From: an uncultured Saprospiraceae bacterium
Lineage (GTDB): Bacteria; Bacteroidota; Bacteroidia; Chitinophagales; Saprospiraceae
Reading direction: 5' to 3'
DNA length: 40,211 nucleotides
Assembly (NCBI GenBank): GCA_938007965.1
Contig: CALLMH010000089.1
Span: 1 to 40,211, forward strand
The position numbers and the translations under genes were made by a program. The first letter of the stretch is position 1. Each line of letters opens with the position of its first letter. Positions 24,892 through 33,202 of this stretch are shown here, one piece after another. The notes under the pieces were generated by a model. The model saw only the letters and a list, made by a program, of their open reading frames with translations. It was not told the DNA's origin and made no database searches.

Positions 24892-24967
24892 ATTCTTGTT
24901 AAATAGATATTCATTAGCACTGATCGATAGACATTGCGTAGTTTTATAGTTCGAAACTTGATCCAAT

Positions 24968-26446
24968 ATGAAAAAAAGAACGATGTACCTCATCATTATT
25001 GTCATGGCATTATCCATGATAGGGATAGGTATGATCCAGTTTATCTGGTTTGCTTCTTCTGTAGAACAAGATAAGAAGAACTTCGATGATAAGGTCAAGA
25101 TCGCTATGGGCAATGTCAAAGTACACCTCATGAAAGATGCACAACAAGGAGATGTGAGCATGAAAAAATGGGACGAATACACCAGAAATAAAAAAAGTAA
25201 ACCTTCATTACTCAATAAATACAGAGAGTACAATAGCATCATAGAAAAGATAAAAGACAAAAAAAAGTTTCAAAATCGAAACTTGAATATTGAGCTCAAC
25301 GGATCAGATATGTTACTCAATCCAAATTCATTTCTTGAGCGAATTCAGAAAGATAAATTGGACGCATTTCTCAAGCATGAAATCAAGCAACAAGAAATAG
25401 ATTTGGATTTTGATTACGGGGTCTACTCACAAAAAGAGATGAGTTTTATCATTATGAATGGACATTATACCGCATCAATAGGAACCACCAACCAATCCAC
25501 AAACGTGGAAACGGGTAACGATCTAAACAATAGTGAATATAAAATTCCGCTTTTTGATACAGCTATAACCAATGCTGCAAAAGGCGACCCGATAGATAAT
25601 GCACCTGGCTATTTACAAATATACTTCCCTAATAAGCAGAAAGAACTATGGAGTGCAGTCGTCCCTTCATTGGTCATGAGTATACTATTTACAGGTTTGG
25701 TTTTATTTTGTTTTGGTTTTGTAGTGTATGTCATCCAACACCAAAAGCAGGTATCTGAGATGAAGACAGACTTTATCAATAATATGACGCATGAATTCAA
25801 AACACCAATCGCTACGATATCATTGGCATCAGATTCTATAGGAAGTCCTATGATACTCAATAATCCAGATAAGGTGATGCGGTTTACCAATATCATCAAA
25901 GAAGAGAATCAGCGGATGCTCAGTCAAGTGGAGAAAGTACTACAGATGGCCATGCTAGACAAGAAAGATTTCCAACTAAAGTTAAGCACCGTAGATATTC
26001 ATTCGTTGATCAGTAAGGCTGTAGAGCACATGAATCTTAAAGTGTTAAAAAGAAATGGTATATTGCGCACAGATTTGAACGCTAAATCTACAACACTAAA
26101 AGCTGATGCTACTCATATTAGCAATATTATTCATAATCTTTTGGACAATGCTGAAAAGTATTCTTCCGAAAAAGTGGATATAACTATTGCGACAGAAAAT
26201 ATAAAATCAGGTCTAATGATTCATGTTTCTGATAATGGCATTGGGATGACAAAAGACCAACTTAAAAATATTTTTGAAAAATTTTATCGTGCCCATACCG
26301 GTAACATTCACAATGTCAAGGGCTTTGGCCTCGGACTAAGCTATGTAAAAGCAATAGTGGATGCACACGGAGGCACTATTAATGTCAAAAGTGAATTAGG
26401 AAAAGGGAGTACCTTTTCAATATATCTACCCCAAAATGCTGCGTAG
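24968..26446 (+). CDS. Membrane sensor histidine kinase
   Basis: 492 residues. Membrane helix 1 (~8-29), an extracytoplasmic sensor region of ~200 residues rich in Lys, Asn and Asp with no named domain, helix 2 (~230-256), then the HisKA and HATPase domains. Phospho-acceptor His275 is in NMTHEFKTPIATI; the N box is LLDNAEKYS (Asn394), the G1 box SDNGIGM (421-427), the F box FEKFYR and the G2 box GFGLGLSYV (452-460). All catalytic elements are intact. It pairs with the response regulator 47 bases downstream. The signal sensed is unknown. Confidence 0.95.
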   Translation: MKKRTMYLIIIVMALSMIGIGMIQFIWFASSVEQDKKNFDDKVKIAMGNVKVHLMKDAQQGDVSMKKWDEYTRNKKSKPSLLNKYREYNSIIEKIKDKKKFQNRNLNIELNGSDMLLNPNSFLERIQKDKLDAFLKHEIKQQEIDLDFDYGVYSQKEMSFIIMNGHYTASIGTTNQSTNVETGNDLNNSEYKIPLFDTAITNAAKGDPIDNAPGYLQIYFPNKQKELWSAVVPSLVMSILFTGLVLFCFGFVVYVIQHQKQVSEMKTDFINNMTHEFKTPIATISLASDSIGSPMILNNPDKVMRFTNIIKEENQRMLSQVEKVLQMAMLDKKDFQLKLSTVDIHSLISKAVEHMNLKVLKRNGILRTDLNAKSTTLKADATHISNIIHNLLDNAEKYSSEKVDITIATENIKSGLMIHVSDNGIGMTKDQLKNIFEKFYRAHTGNIHNVKGFGLGLSYVKAIVDAHGGTINVKSELGKGSTFSIYLPQNAA

Positions 26447-26493
26447 CTCAAACTACGAACATTTTAAATCGAACAAAACATTTTATTTTAACA

Positions 26494-27210
26494 ATGGCAT
26501 TCAAAATTTTATTAGTAGAAGACGACCAGAACTTCGGAGATGTATTAAGATCTTATCTTGAGATGCATGAGTACGATGTAACTTTAGCTACAGATGGCGA
26601 AGAAGGTCTCAAAGAATTTAAAAAAGGAACGTTTGATCTTACGATCACCGATGTAATGATGCCCAAAAAAGATGGCTTTTCGCTGGCAAGAGACATCAGA
26701 GAGGAAAACACCGATATGCCGATTATCTTCCTCACCGCTAAGACACTAAAAGAAGATGTACTAGAAGGTTTCAAAATCGGTGCGGATGATTATATCACCA
26801 AGCCATTCAATTCTGAAGAATTACTCTATCGGGTCATGGCTGTACTGAAGCGAACTCAGAAAGAAGCTGATCCACAAGAAGAAGTAAAAGAATTCGAAAT
26901 AAGTAAATATCACTTCAACTATCCTCTGAGAATACTAACATACACTGACGGAAACGAAAAGTCGAAAGAAAAACTATCTCCTAAAGAAGCACATCTGCTA
27001 AGGATGTTTTGTATGTACAAAAATAATGTCCTCCCAAGATCAGAAGCATTGAAGAAAATATGGGGAGAAGACAACTACTTCACTGCAAGAAGTATGGATG
27101 TGTTCGTTACTAAACTAAGAAAATATCTAGCTCAAGACGAAGATATCGAAATCGTAAATATCCATGGTAATGGTTTCAGACTATTGGTAAAAAGCGAAGT
27201 AGAAGATTAA
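26494..27210 (+). CDS. OmpR-family response regulator
   Basis: 238 residues. The receiver domain (1-115) has the acidic pocket Glu9-Asp10-Asp11, the phosphorylation site Asp53 in TDVMMPKKDG, Thr81 and Lys103 in KPFNSEEL. A winged-helix DNA-binding domain follows (~135-235) with KLSPKEAHLLRMF, SRSEALKKIWG-like NVLPRSEALKKIWG, and DVFVTKLRKYL as the recognition helix. Partner of the kinase directly upstream. Followed by an excellent terminator, so kinase and regulator form a unit separate from the AAA gene. Targets are unknown; no obvious operator repeat is seen upstream. Confidence 0.96.
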   Translation: MAFKILLVEDDQNFGDVLRSYLEMHEYDVTLATDGEEGLKEFKKGTFDLTITDVMMPKKDGFSLARDIREENTDMPIIFLTAKTLKEDVLEGFKIGADDYITKPFNSEELLYRVMAVLKRTQKEADPQEEVKEFEISKYHFNYPLRILTYTDGNEKSKEKLSPKEAHLLRMFCMYKNNVLPRSEALKKIWGEDNYFTARSMDVFVTKLRKYLAQDEDIEIVNIHGNGFRLLVKSEVED

Positions 27211-27240
27211 TATCAATAAATATTTCGGACAAAACATATT

Positions 27241-27270
27241 ATGGATTCCTGTTTTCAGGGATCCATTTTT
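27241..27270 (+). terminator. Rho-independent terminator after the response regulator gene
   Basis: ATGGATTCCTG (27241-27251) pairs with CAGGGATCCAT (27256-27266), one G-T wobble in eleven pairs, around a TTTT loop and followed by TTTT and more AT. Confidence 0.9.
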
Positions 27271-27457
27271 ATATTGTAGCTGTTTTTGGTTATGAGGTAT
27301 TTTGATATGTGGATATCTTCAAGAAGATCCAACTTCAAATGCAATTACCATAGCTTCTAACACTTATCTTGAATAGCCTGCAATCCCAATAAACACTAAA
27401 TTACTGTCTATAATGACATCAAGCAACTAGAGATCGAAGCACTTAAAAAATAACGAA
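27271..27457. other. Leader region of the TPR-AAA gene
   Basis: No gene and no consensus -7 element seen. The only symmetric element is ATCTTC-AA-GAAGAT (27315-27328), about 130 bases before the AAA start codon. Confidence 0.35.
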
Positions 27458-28762
27458 ATGGCACATAACAAAGAGATCGAAGAACTAAAACAAGCAGTGT
27501 CACAATCTCCAGAGAATACATACTTAAGGATGCTGCTCATCAGAAAAATGCAGCAATATGAATCATATAAAGACGAACTCGAACGGCAAGTCAATGAACT
27601 CCTAAGATATGATGCTAACAATAGAGAAGGCAAAGAACTCTTAGCTCAACTCGCACTAGATAGAGGTAGAACTTCGACCTGCATCATCATCTTAGAAGAG
27701 TTAGATCAAGCTGATATGTTGAGTCAAAATGGCAAACTAACGCTAGCCAAGGCATATTTACATGAGGATAACCTCGACAGAGCGAGAGAACTCTACGAGA
27801 TGGTACTTCTCGTCGACCCCGACCTTACTGATGATGAATTGGACAATGCGCTAAGAATGAGAGCTACCGATTCCAACGAGGTACATGATGATTCTTTTCT
27901 AGAAAAACCTAATGTGAAATTTGCAGATGTAGGAGGATTAGAACATGTAAAAAAAGAAATTGACCTCAAGATCATAAAGCCACTAGACAATGCAGATCTC
28001 TACGCAGCGTATGGCAAAAAGATAGGTGGCGGAATATTACTATACGGACCTCCAGGCTGTGGGAAGACTTTTCTAGCCAAAGCTACAGCAGGAGAGATCA
28101 ATGCTGCATTCATCAATGTGAGTTTGAATGACATCTTAGACATGTGGCATGGAAACAGTGAGAAAAACCTCCATAACATCTTCGCAAAAGCTAGAGAAAA
28201 TAAGCCTTGTGTAATATTTTTTGACGAAATCGACGCGCTAGCTGCAAAACGATCAGATATGCTACAGTCCGCTGGGAAGAAGGTCATCAACCAGTTCTTA
28301 AATGAATTGGACGGTATCCAACACGAAAATGATGGTCTTCTGATAGTAGGGGCGACCAATACTCCCTGGCATATCGACTCCGCATTTAGAAGACCAGGTA
28401 GGTTCGATAGGATCATATTCGTACCACCTCCAGACTTGGGCAGTAAAGAAGAGATCCTAAAACTAAAACTCAAGGACAAACCGACAGAAAATATAAATTA
28501 TGCAAAGATCGCCAAGAAAACAAAAAATTATTCTGGAGCGGATATAAATGCACTGATCGATATAGCAGTAGAAGCAAAGCTCGAAGAAGCTCTCCAAACA
28601 GGTGTCCCAAAACCAATCACCACTAGCGACTTAGTTAATGCGACCAATAAACACAAGCCATCTACTATCGATTGGTTCAATACCGCAAAAAACTATGCTA
28701 CATTTGCCAACCAAAGTGGACTATACGATGATGTGATGAAGTATATAAAAAAGGAACTGTAA
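27458..28762 (+). CDS. TPR-AAA+ ATPase with CDC48/p97-like module
   Basis: 434 residues. Residues 1-125 are TPR-like helices (for example LTLAKAYLHEDNLDRARELY, 94-113). Residues ~150-390 are one AAA+ module: KFADVGGLEHVKKEI (154-168), Walker A GPPGCGKT (197-204), pore loop DMWHGNSEKN (228-237), Walker B CVIFFDEIDA (251-260), sensor 1 Asn301, arginine fingers near RRPGRFDR (311-318), then the lid. The DVGGL entry and W-x-G-x-SE pore resemble the second ring of p97/CDC48, not FtsH; there is no protease domain or membrane segment. It is probably a cytoplasmic unfoldase or remodelling enzyme with the TPR part choosing substrates. A VOC gene follows 11 bases downstream. Confidence 0.92.
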   Translation: MAHNKEIEELKQAVSQSPENTYLRMLLIRKMQQYESYKDELERQVNELLRYDANNREGKELLAQLALDRGRTSTCIIILEELDQADMLSQNGKLTLAKAYLHEDNLDRARELYEMVLLVDPDLTDDELDNALRMRATDSNEVHDDSFLEKPNVKFADVGGLEHVKKEIDLKIIKPLDNADLYAAYGKKIGGGILLYGPPGCGKTFLAKATAGEINAAFINVSLNDILDMWHGNSEKNLHNIFAKARENKPCVIFFDEIDALAAKRSDMLQSAGKKVINQFLNELDGIQHENDGLLIVGATNTPWHIDSAFRRPGRFDRIIFVPPPDLGSKEEILKLKLKDKPTENINYAKIAKKTKNYSGADINALIDIAVEAKLEEALQTGVPKPITTSDLVNATNKHKPSTIDWFNTAKNYATFANQSGLYDDVMKYIKKEL

Positions 28763-28773
28763 ACAGTAGCAAC

Positions 28774-29136
28774 ATGCATGCAACCGATGTAAAAGTATTT
28801 GTCCCCGCAAAAAATTTTCGGCTTTCTTTAGATTATTATCTAGCATTGGGTTGGAAAGAAAACTGGAATCACAACAATGAAATAGCAGAACTAGAGCTGG
28901 CAGATAATCGTATATATCTACAAGATTTTTATGTGAAAGCATGGGCCCAAAATTTCATGATGTACATAGAGGTAGATAGTGCTCAAAACTGGTATGTGCA
29001 TATCAACAATACTATCTCAAATGATAGTCGGTATAAAGACTGCAAAGTAAAATCTCCTAAGACCGAAACTTACGCTACCGTAACATATGCATGGGACCCG
29101 AGTGGCGTTCTACTGCATTTTGCTGAAAAACGATGA
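28774..29136 (+). CDS. VOC (glyoxalase/bleomycin-resistance-like) family protein
   Basis: 120 residues with one VOC unit pair: DVKVFVPAKNFRLSLDYYLA (5-24) starts the first half, IYLQDFY and FMMYIEVDS the middle, and DPSGVLLHFAEKR the end. Metal-ligand positions are incomplete (the usual His near the start is replaced), so a binding or lactoylglutathione-lyase-like role cannot be decided. It starts 11 bases after the AAA gene and is probably cotranscribed; a hairpin follows. Confidence 0.85.
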   Translation: MHATDVKVFVPAKNFRLSLDYYLALGWKENWNHNNEIAELELADNRIYLQDFYVKAWAQNFMMYIEVDSAQNWYVHINNTISNDSRYKDCKVKSPKTETYATVTYAWDPSGVLLHFAEKR

Positions 29137-29139
29137 TGT

Positions 29140-29170
29140 AAAAACGGAAGGATTTCTGTTTATCGTTTTT
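29140..29170 (+). terminator. Probable terminator after the AAA-VOC unit
   Basis: AAAAACG (29140-29146) and CGTTTTT (29164-29170) pair, ending in T. The stem is AT-rich and the loop long, so strength is uncertain. Confidence 0.42.
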
Positions 29171-29429
29171 ATAATTGTTAAAACTCGTTTCGGCAAAGGC
29201 ATCAAGCGACGTAGCAAATCAAGCTGTTCAAGGGGTTATTTTAAAATTCTAGATTACTAATATTAATTCTGGAAATGGTAGAAAACAACATAAGTGATAT
29301 GCATCCGCTAAGACTGATATTGGGCAAAAGAATCAACTTTATCAACATTAGTGAATATTAATGTCCTCATTTACACATTCTTGTAAGAGAAATCCTAGTA
29401 CTTTGCACTTTAAAATAAAGAATTGACAG
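29171..29429. other. Gap before the arsenosugar-type genes
   Basis: No gene that I can support. An ACATTA/TAATGT dyad lies at 29345-29364 and a near-consensus -7 sequence (TACTTTG) at 29399-29405, 25 bases before the start at 29430; with only one base between TA and TTTG it is not a full match. These could be the operator and promoter of the ars-type pair. Confidence 0.35.
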
Positions 29430-29765
29430 ATGAGTAAAGGATATTTTCAACCGGAAGATTTAAAGAAGTTTCCACAAATTACAGAGTTTCAGGAAGAAAT
29501 GGGAAAGAAATTTTTCGATTATTACGGAACTGTATTTGAGGAAGGGGCATTGACGAAAAGAGAGAAATGTCTGATTGCATTGGCAGTGGCGCATGCCATT
29601 AATTGTCCATACTGTATGGATTCTTATACGAGTGCTAGTCTGTCAAACGGTGCAGACGAAGAGCAGATGATGGAAGCGGTACACGTAGCGGCAGCAATCA
29701 AAAGTGGAGCCACATTGGCCAATAGTGTGATGATGATGAATCAGGTGAAAGAAAAATTAATGTAA
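29430..29765 (+). CDS. Arsenosugar-biosynthesis-associated peroxidase-like protein (carboxymuconolactone decarboxylase/AhpD fold)
   Basis: 111 residues of the AhpD-like fold. The redox centre is AINCPYCMDSYTSASLSNGA (56-75), with Cys59 and Cys62 as CxxC followed by the Tyr/Ser helix typical of alkylhydroperoxidase-like proteins. LTKREKCLIALAVA precedes it. This subfamily is regularly found beside the radical SAM protein ArsS, as here with only six bases between the genes. It probably handles a redox step or protects the radical enzyme; the exact role is not established to my knowledge. Confidence 0.88.
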   Translation: MSKGYFQPEDLKKFPQITEFQEEMGKKFFDYYGTVFEEGALTKREKCLIALAVAHAINCPYCMDSYTSASLSNGADEEQMMEAVHVAAAIKSGATLANSVMMMNQVKEKLM

Positions 29766-29771
29766 TTAAGA

Positions 29772-30827
29772 ATGGGCGTAAAGCAAAAAACAAAATCACT
29801 CAAAAAGTCTAATAATGCACTGTCTGATACATTCATGCAGCTAAAAGTGCTTAACGGGACTGATGTAGAAGGTAAAGATTTCGAGAAATTCGGTGATAAA
29901 GTAGGGTACGCTATCCGACCTAACGAAGTTGAGATTTTTCAACTCAATATTGGTAAGTTGTGTAATCAGACGTGTGCTCACTGTCATGTAGATGCAGGAC
30001 CCGATAGAAAAGTGGAGAACATGGACAAAGCAACTCTCCAAAAGTGTCTGGATATCATACGAACCCATAAAATACCGACCGTAGATATTACGGGTGGAGC
30101 ACCTGAGATGAATGCTCACTTCCGTTGGTTTGTAGAAGAGTGCACCGCTATGGGTGTAAGAGTAATGAATAGATGCAACCTCACCATAATAAAAGCAAAT
30201 CCGAAGTATGCAGATCTACCTCAGTTTTTTGCGGATAATAATGTGCATATCATATCATCCCTTCCATATTTTACGAAGAATAGAACCGATAGTCAACGAG
30301 GGGATGGTGTATTCGAAGATAGTATCGCAGCCTTACAAGAGCTAAATGCTGTCGGATACGGTGTCAAAGGCACAGGACTACAATTGGACCTGGTATTCAA
30401 TCCCTCGGGAGCATATCTTCCTGGCGATCAGGCGTCTCTAGAAGCTGAATTCAAACGTCAACTCAAAAGACGCTACGACATAGTCTTCAATAGTTTGTTT
30501 GCTATAACCAACCTTCCAGTAGCTCGATTTTTGGATTATCTAGTAGAATCAGGGAACTATAGTCAATATATGAGTGAACTGATAGATGCATTTAACCCAG
30601 CTACGGTTACAGGCCTTATGTGTAGAAACACCATAAGTGTATCTTGGGAAGGTTACATATATGACTGTGATTTTAATCAGATGCTAGATCTCAAGGTAGC
30701 CGCAAAATCACAGCATATCGATGATTTTGATATGGAAGCCTTGATGGGCAGAGACATAGTACTAAACCAACATTGCTACGGGTGTACAGCAGGTGCAGGA
30801 AGCAGTTGTGCAGGAGAGATCGTATAG
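29772..30827 (+). CDS. arsS: Arsenosugar biosynthesis radical SAM protein ArsS
   Basis: 351 residues. The [4Fe-4S] motif CNQTCAHC (Cys at CxxxCxxC) follows EIFQLNIGKL near residue 55. VDITGGAPEMN is the glycine-rich SAM strand. C-terminal Cys clusters include MCRNT, YDCDFNQ and the tail HCYGCTAGAGSSCAG, which is the signature of the ArsS family. In some homologues the tail holds selenocysteine; here the frame has Cys and no in-frame TGA. ArsS is proposed to transfer the 5'-deoxyadenosyl group to dimethylarsenite. The companion methyltransferase ArsM is not in the window. Confidence 0.9.
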   Translation: MGVKQKTKSLKKSNNALSDTFMQLKVLNGTDVEGKDFEKFGDKVGYAIRPNEVEIFQLNIGKLCNQTCAHCHVDAGPDRKVENMDKATLQKCLDIIRTHKIPTVDITGGAPEMNAHFRWFVEECTAMGVRVMNRCNLTIIKANPKYADLPQFFADNNVHIISSLPYFTKNRTDSQRGDGVFEDSIAALQELNAVGYGVKGTGLQLDLVFNPSGAYLPGDQASLEAEFKRQLKRRYDIVFNSLFAITNLPVARFLDYLVESGNYSQYMSELIDAFNPATVTGLMCRNTISVSWEGYIYDCDFNQMLDLKVAAKSQHIDDFDMEALMGRDIVLNQHCYGCTAGAGSSCAGEIV

Positions 30828-30923
30828 CCATAAATCTGTGCTTTTTTAAAATATTATTTTATAATTTATCACATATAAAACGAATAATTTAGTAAATAGC
30901 AGGTCTAACAACTTTAATGCTAA

Positions 30924-32738
30924 ATGGAAACAAGATTATTCGATTATATAGAAAGACAGCTAGAAAAGCATCCACTCGATAAAAGTGTGGGCCGAAAAGA
31001 AGGTAATAATTGGAAGTTTTGGAGTACCCAAGAGTTAATAGATTCAGCTCATAAACTTGCTTCGGGACTTATAGATCTAGGTCTCAAAAAAGGAGATAAA
31101 GTATCAATGGTGGCTTATAAAAATCGCCCTGAATGGTACATCGTCGATCTTGCTACTCAGTATCTAGGGATTGTCAACGTACCTCTATATCCTACTATTA
31201 GTTCTAACGAGTACGTCTACATTCTCAATGATTCGGAGGTAAAAGCGTGCTTCGTAGGTGCAGATGATTTGTATGATAAAGTGACTACCGCCAAAGAAAG
31301 TGTAAGCTCCTTAGAGCATATATATACATTTGACAAAACTGCAGGCAAACTATTTTATGAAGATCTGTTCAATGATGCAAATAAAGATGCGGTTAAAGCC
31401 TCTAAAACTTCAATAAATAATACAGACCTGGCTACAATAATCTATACTTCTGGAACCACTGGAAATCCTAAAGGTGTAATGTTGTCTCATAAAAACATCA
31501 CGCACGTAGTCGATATAACATTACAATCCTTTCCACTTACACCAAGCGGTAAAGTGCTCAGCTTTTTACCATTCTGTCATATCTTTGAGCGTGCATGTAT
31601 CTATGGATATTCGGATTCTTGTGTATCTGTATATTGTACTGGTACTGATAATCTAGGAGGAGAAGATGGAGACTTAAAGTCTGTGGGACCACAATTTTTC
31701 ACAACTGTACCGAGATTACTCGAAAAAGTATACGAAAAGATTTACAACAAAGGATTAGAACTTACCGGAGCAAAGAAAAAACTGTTTTTCTGGGCATTAA
31801 GCTTGGCGGATGAGTACGAACATGGTAAGACCTTCTCGGGTATGGCTGCCATCAAAAGAAAAATAGCTGATAAGCTCATATTCTCGAAGTGGAGAGAAGC
31901 CCTTGGTGGAAATGTAAAAGGGATAGTTACAGGAGCAGCGCCTTGTCCGACAAAGATCATAAAAGTCTTCTCTACGGCAGGCATTAAAGTACTAGAAGGA
32001 TATGGACTGACAGAGACTAGTCCTACTCTATCGGTCAATAGGTTCGATGGATATGCAAAAGTAGGAACTGTCGGTCCCGTTATAGAAGGCGTAGATCTTT
32101 ATATAGACGATTCGGACCCTAACTATGCAGACGGAGAGGGTGAGATATTGGTCAATGGTCCCAATATCATGTCAGGATATTATAATAAACCAGAAGCTAA
32201 TGCAGCTGTATTTACAGAAATCGGCGGAAAACGCTTCTTCAAAACAGGAGACATAGGAAAGCTAGTAGATGGTCCCAAAAACAAACTATACCTCAAAATC
32301 ACAGATCGTAAGAAAGAACTATTAAAAACATCTGGTGGTAAATACGTAGCGCCCGCACCAATCGAAAACAAACTAAAAGAAGACTTCCTAATCGAACAAG
32401 TAATGGTGGTAGGTGATGCGCAAAAGTTCGTCTCTGCACTCATCGTACCCGCCGAAGAAGCGCTCAAAGATTGGTGTGAAAACAATGATGTGAAATGGAC
32501 AGATCTAAAAACTGCGTGTCAAGACGAAAAAGTGATCCAATGCTTCCAAGACTGTATAGATAATGCTAATCCAAATTTTAGTCATGTCGAACAGATAAAA
32601 AAATTCAAAGTGTTGCCCACTACATGGGAAGCAGTAAGACCAAATGGCGAACCGACCGAACTCACCCCAACCATGAAACTAAAAAGAAGGGTGATCGCAG
32701 AGAAATATAAAAACGAAATAGATAATATATACGCATGA
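30924..32738 (+). CDS. Long-chain acyl-CoA synthetase (AMP-forming)
   Basis: Activates fatty acids to acyl-CoA through an acyl-adenylate. 604 residues, the size of the long-chain synthetase family common in Bacteroidota. The P-loop-like AMP motif is YTSGTTGNPKGVMLSHKN (174-191). Further motifs are GYGLTETSP, FFKTGDIGKL with the ATP-ribose Asp, and TDRKKELLKTSGGKYVAPAP with the catalytic Lys region. No signal peptide. Its TGA overlaps the ATG of the YchJ-like gene (ATGA), so they are coupled. Confidence 0.95.
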   Translation: METRLFDYIERQLEKHPLDKSVGRKEGNNWKFWSTQELIDSAHKLASGLIDLGLKKGDKVSMVAYKNRPEWYIVDLATQYLGIVNVPLYPTISSNEYVYILNDSEVKACFVGADDLYDKVTTAKESVSSLEHIYTFDKTAGKLFYEDLFNDANKDAVKASKTSINNTDLATIIYTSGTTGNPKGVMLSHKNITHVVDITLQSFPLTPSGKVLSFLPFCHIFERACIYGYSDSCVSVYCTGTDNLGGEDGDLKSVGPQFFTTVPRLLEKVYEKIYNKGLELTGAKKKLFFWALSLADEYEHGKTFSGMAAIKRKIADKLIFSKWREALGGNVKGIVTGAAPCPTKIIKVFSTAGIKVLEGYGLTETSPTLSVNRFDGYAKVGTVGPVIEGVDLYIDDSDPNYADGEGEILVNGPNIMSGYYNKPEANAAVFTEIGGKRFFKTGDIGKLVDGPKNKLYLKITDRKKELLKTSGGKYVAPAPIENKLKEDFLIEQVMVVGDAQKFVSALIVPAEEALKDWCENNDVKWTDLKTACQDEKVIQCFQDCIDNANPNFSHVEQIKKFKVLPTTWEAVRPNGEPTELTPTMKLKRRVIAEKYKNEIDNIYA

Positions 32739-33136
32739 TCCAAACAGAGGAGCCCTGCCCTTGTATGAGTGAAATGAGTTATGGTGAATGCTGTCGGCGA
32801 TTCCATGAGTATGCAGAAAAACCAGATACTGCAGCAGAACTTATGAGATCAAGATACACGGCATACTATCTAGGACTAGTAGACTATCTTGTGAAAACTA
32901 CTCATCCTGATAAATTACAACCAAATTATCGAAGCCTCTTGGAAAAAACTAAAAATAATACGAAATGGATAGGATTGGAAGTGCTCAGTTCTTCGATGGG
33001 CAAGAAGACAGATAAGATCGGTAAAGTCCACTTCGTAGCTCGATATGCTGAAGATAGTAAAGAACACCTCATGGAAGAACACTCTAGATTTCGTAGATAT
33101 AGAGGTGGTTGGGTATACTATGATGCCGCTGGATAG
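32735..33136 (+). CDS. YchJ-like protein with SEC-C type zinc motif
   Basis: 133 residues. The N-terminus holds the SEC-C-like zinc motif: CPCMSEMSYGECCRRFH (8-24), with Cys8, Cys10, Cys19 and Cys20 or His24 as ligands. AAELMRSRYTAYYLGLVDYL (33-52) is the signature of the YchJ/UPF0225 family, a small NTF2-like fold. The function of the family is not known. It overlaps the acyl-CoA synthetase gene by four bases and probably ends that transcript. Confidence 0.92.
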   Translation: MIQTEEPCPCMSEMSYGECCRRFHEYAEKPDTAAELMRSRYTAYYLGLVDYLVKTTHPDKLQPNYRSLLEKTKNNTKWIGLEVLSSSMGKKTDKIGKVHFVARYAEDSKEHLMEEHSRFRRYRGGWVYYDAAG

Positions 33137-33165
33137 TAACGCAATATATATTCAACGTAATAATA

Positions 33166-33198
33166 AGTTGTATAACTAAAAAATAAGTTTTACCTTTG
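33166..33198 (+). promoter_or_regulatory. Consensus promoter of the TPR-blaI unit, with overlapping dyad
   Basis: TTG (33168-33170), exactly 20 bases, then TACCTTTG (33191-33198), ending four bases before the ATG at 33203, so the transcript would be leaderless or nearly so. AGTT-GTAT-AACT (33166-33177) is a perfect dyad over the -33 element and a candidate site for the BlaI-family repressor encoded in the same unit. Confidence 0.65.
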
Positions 33199-33202
33199 AA
33201 AT

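Noticed and set aside
29772-30827. Possible selenocysteine in ArsS
   Set aside because: Some homologues have Sec in the C-terminal tail, but here the tail reads with Cys codons and the gene ends in TAG without an in-frame TGA.
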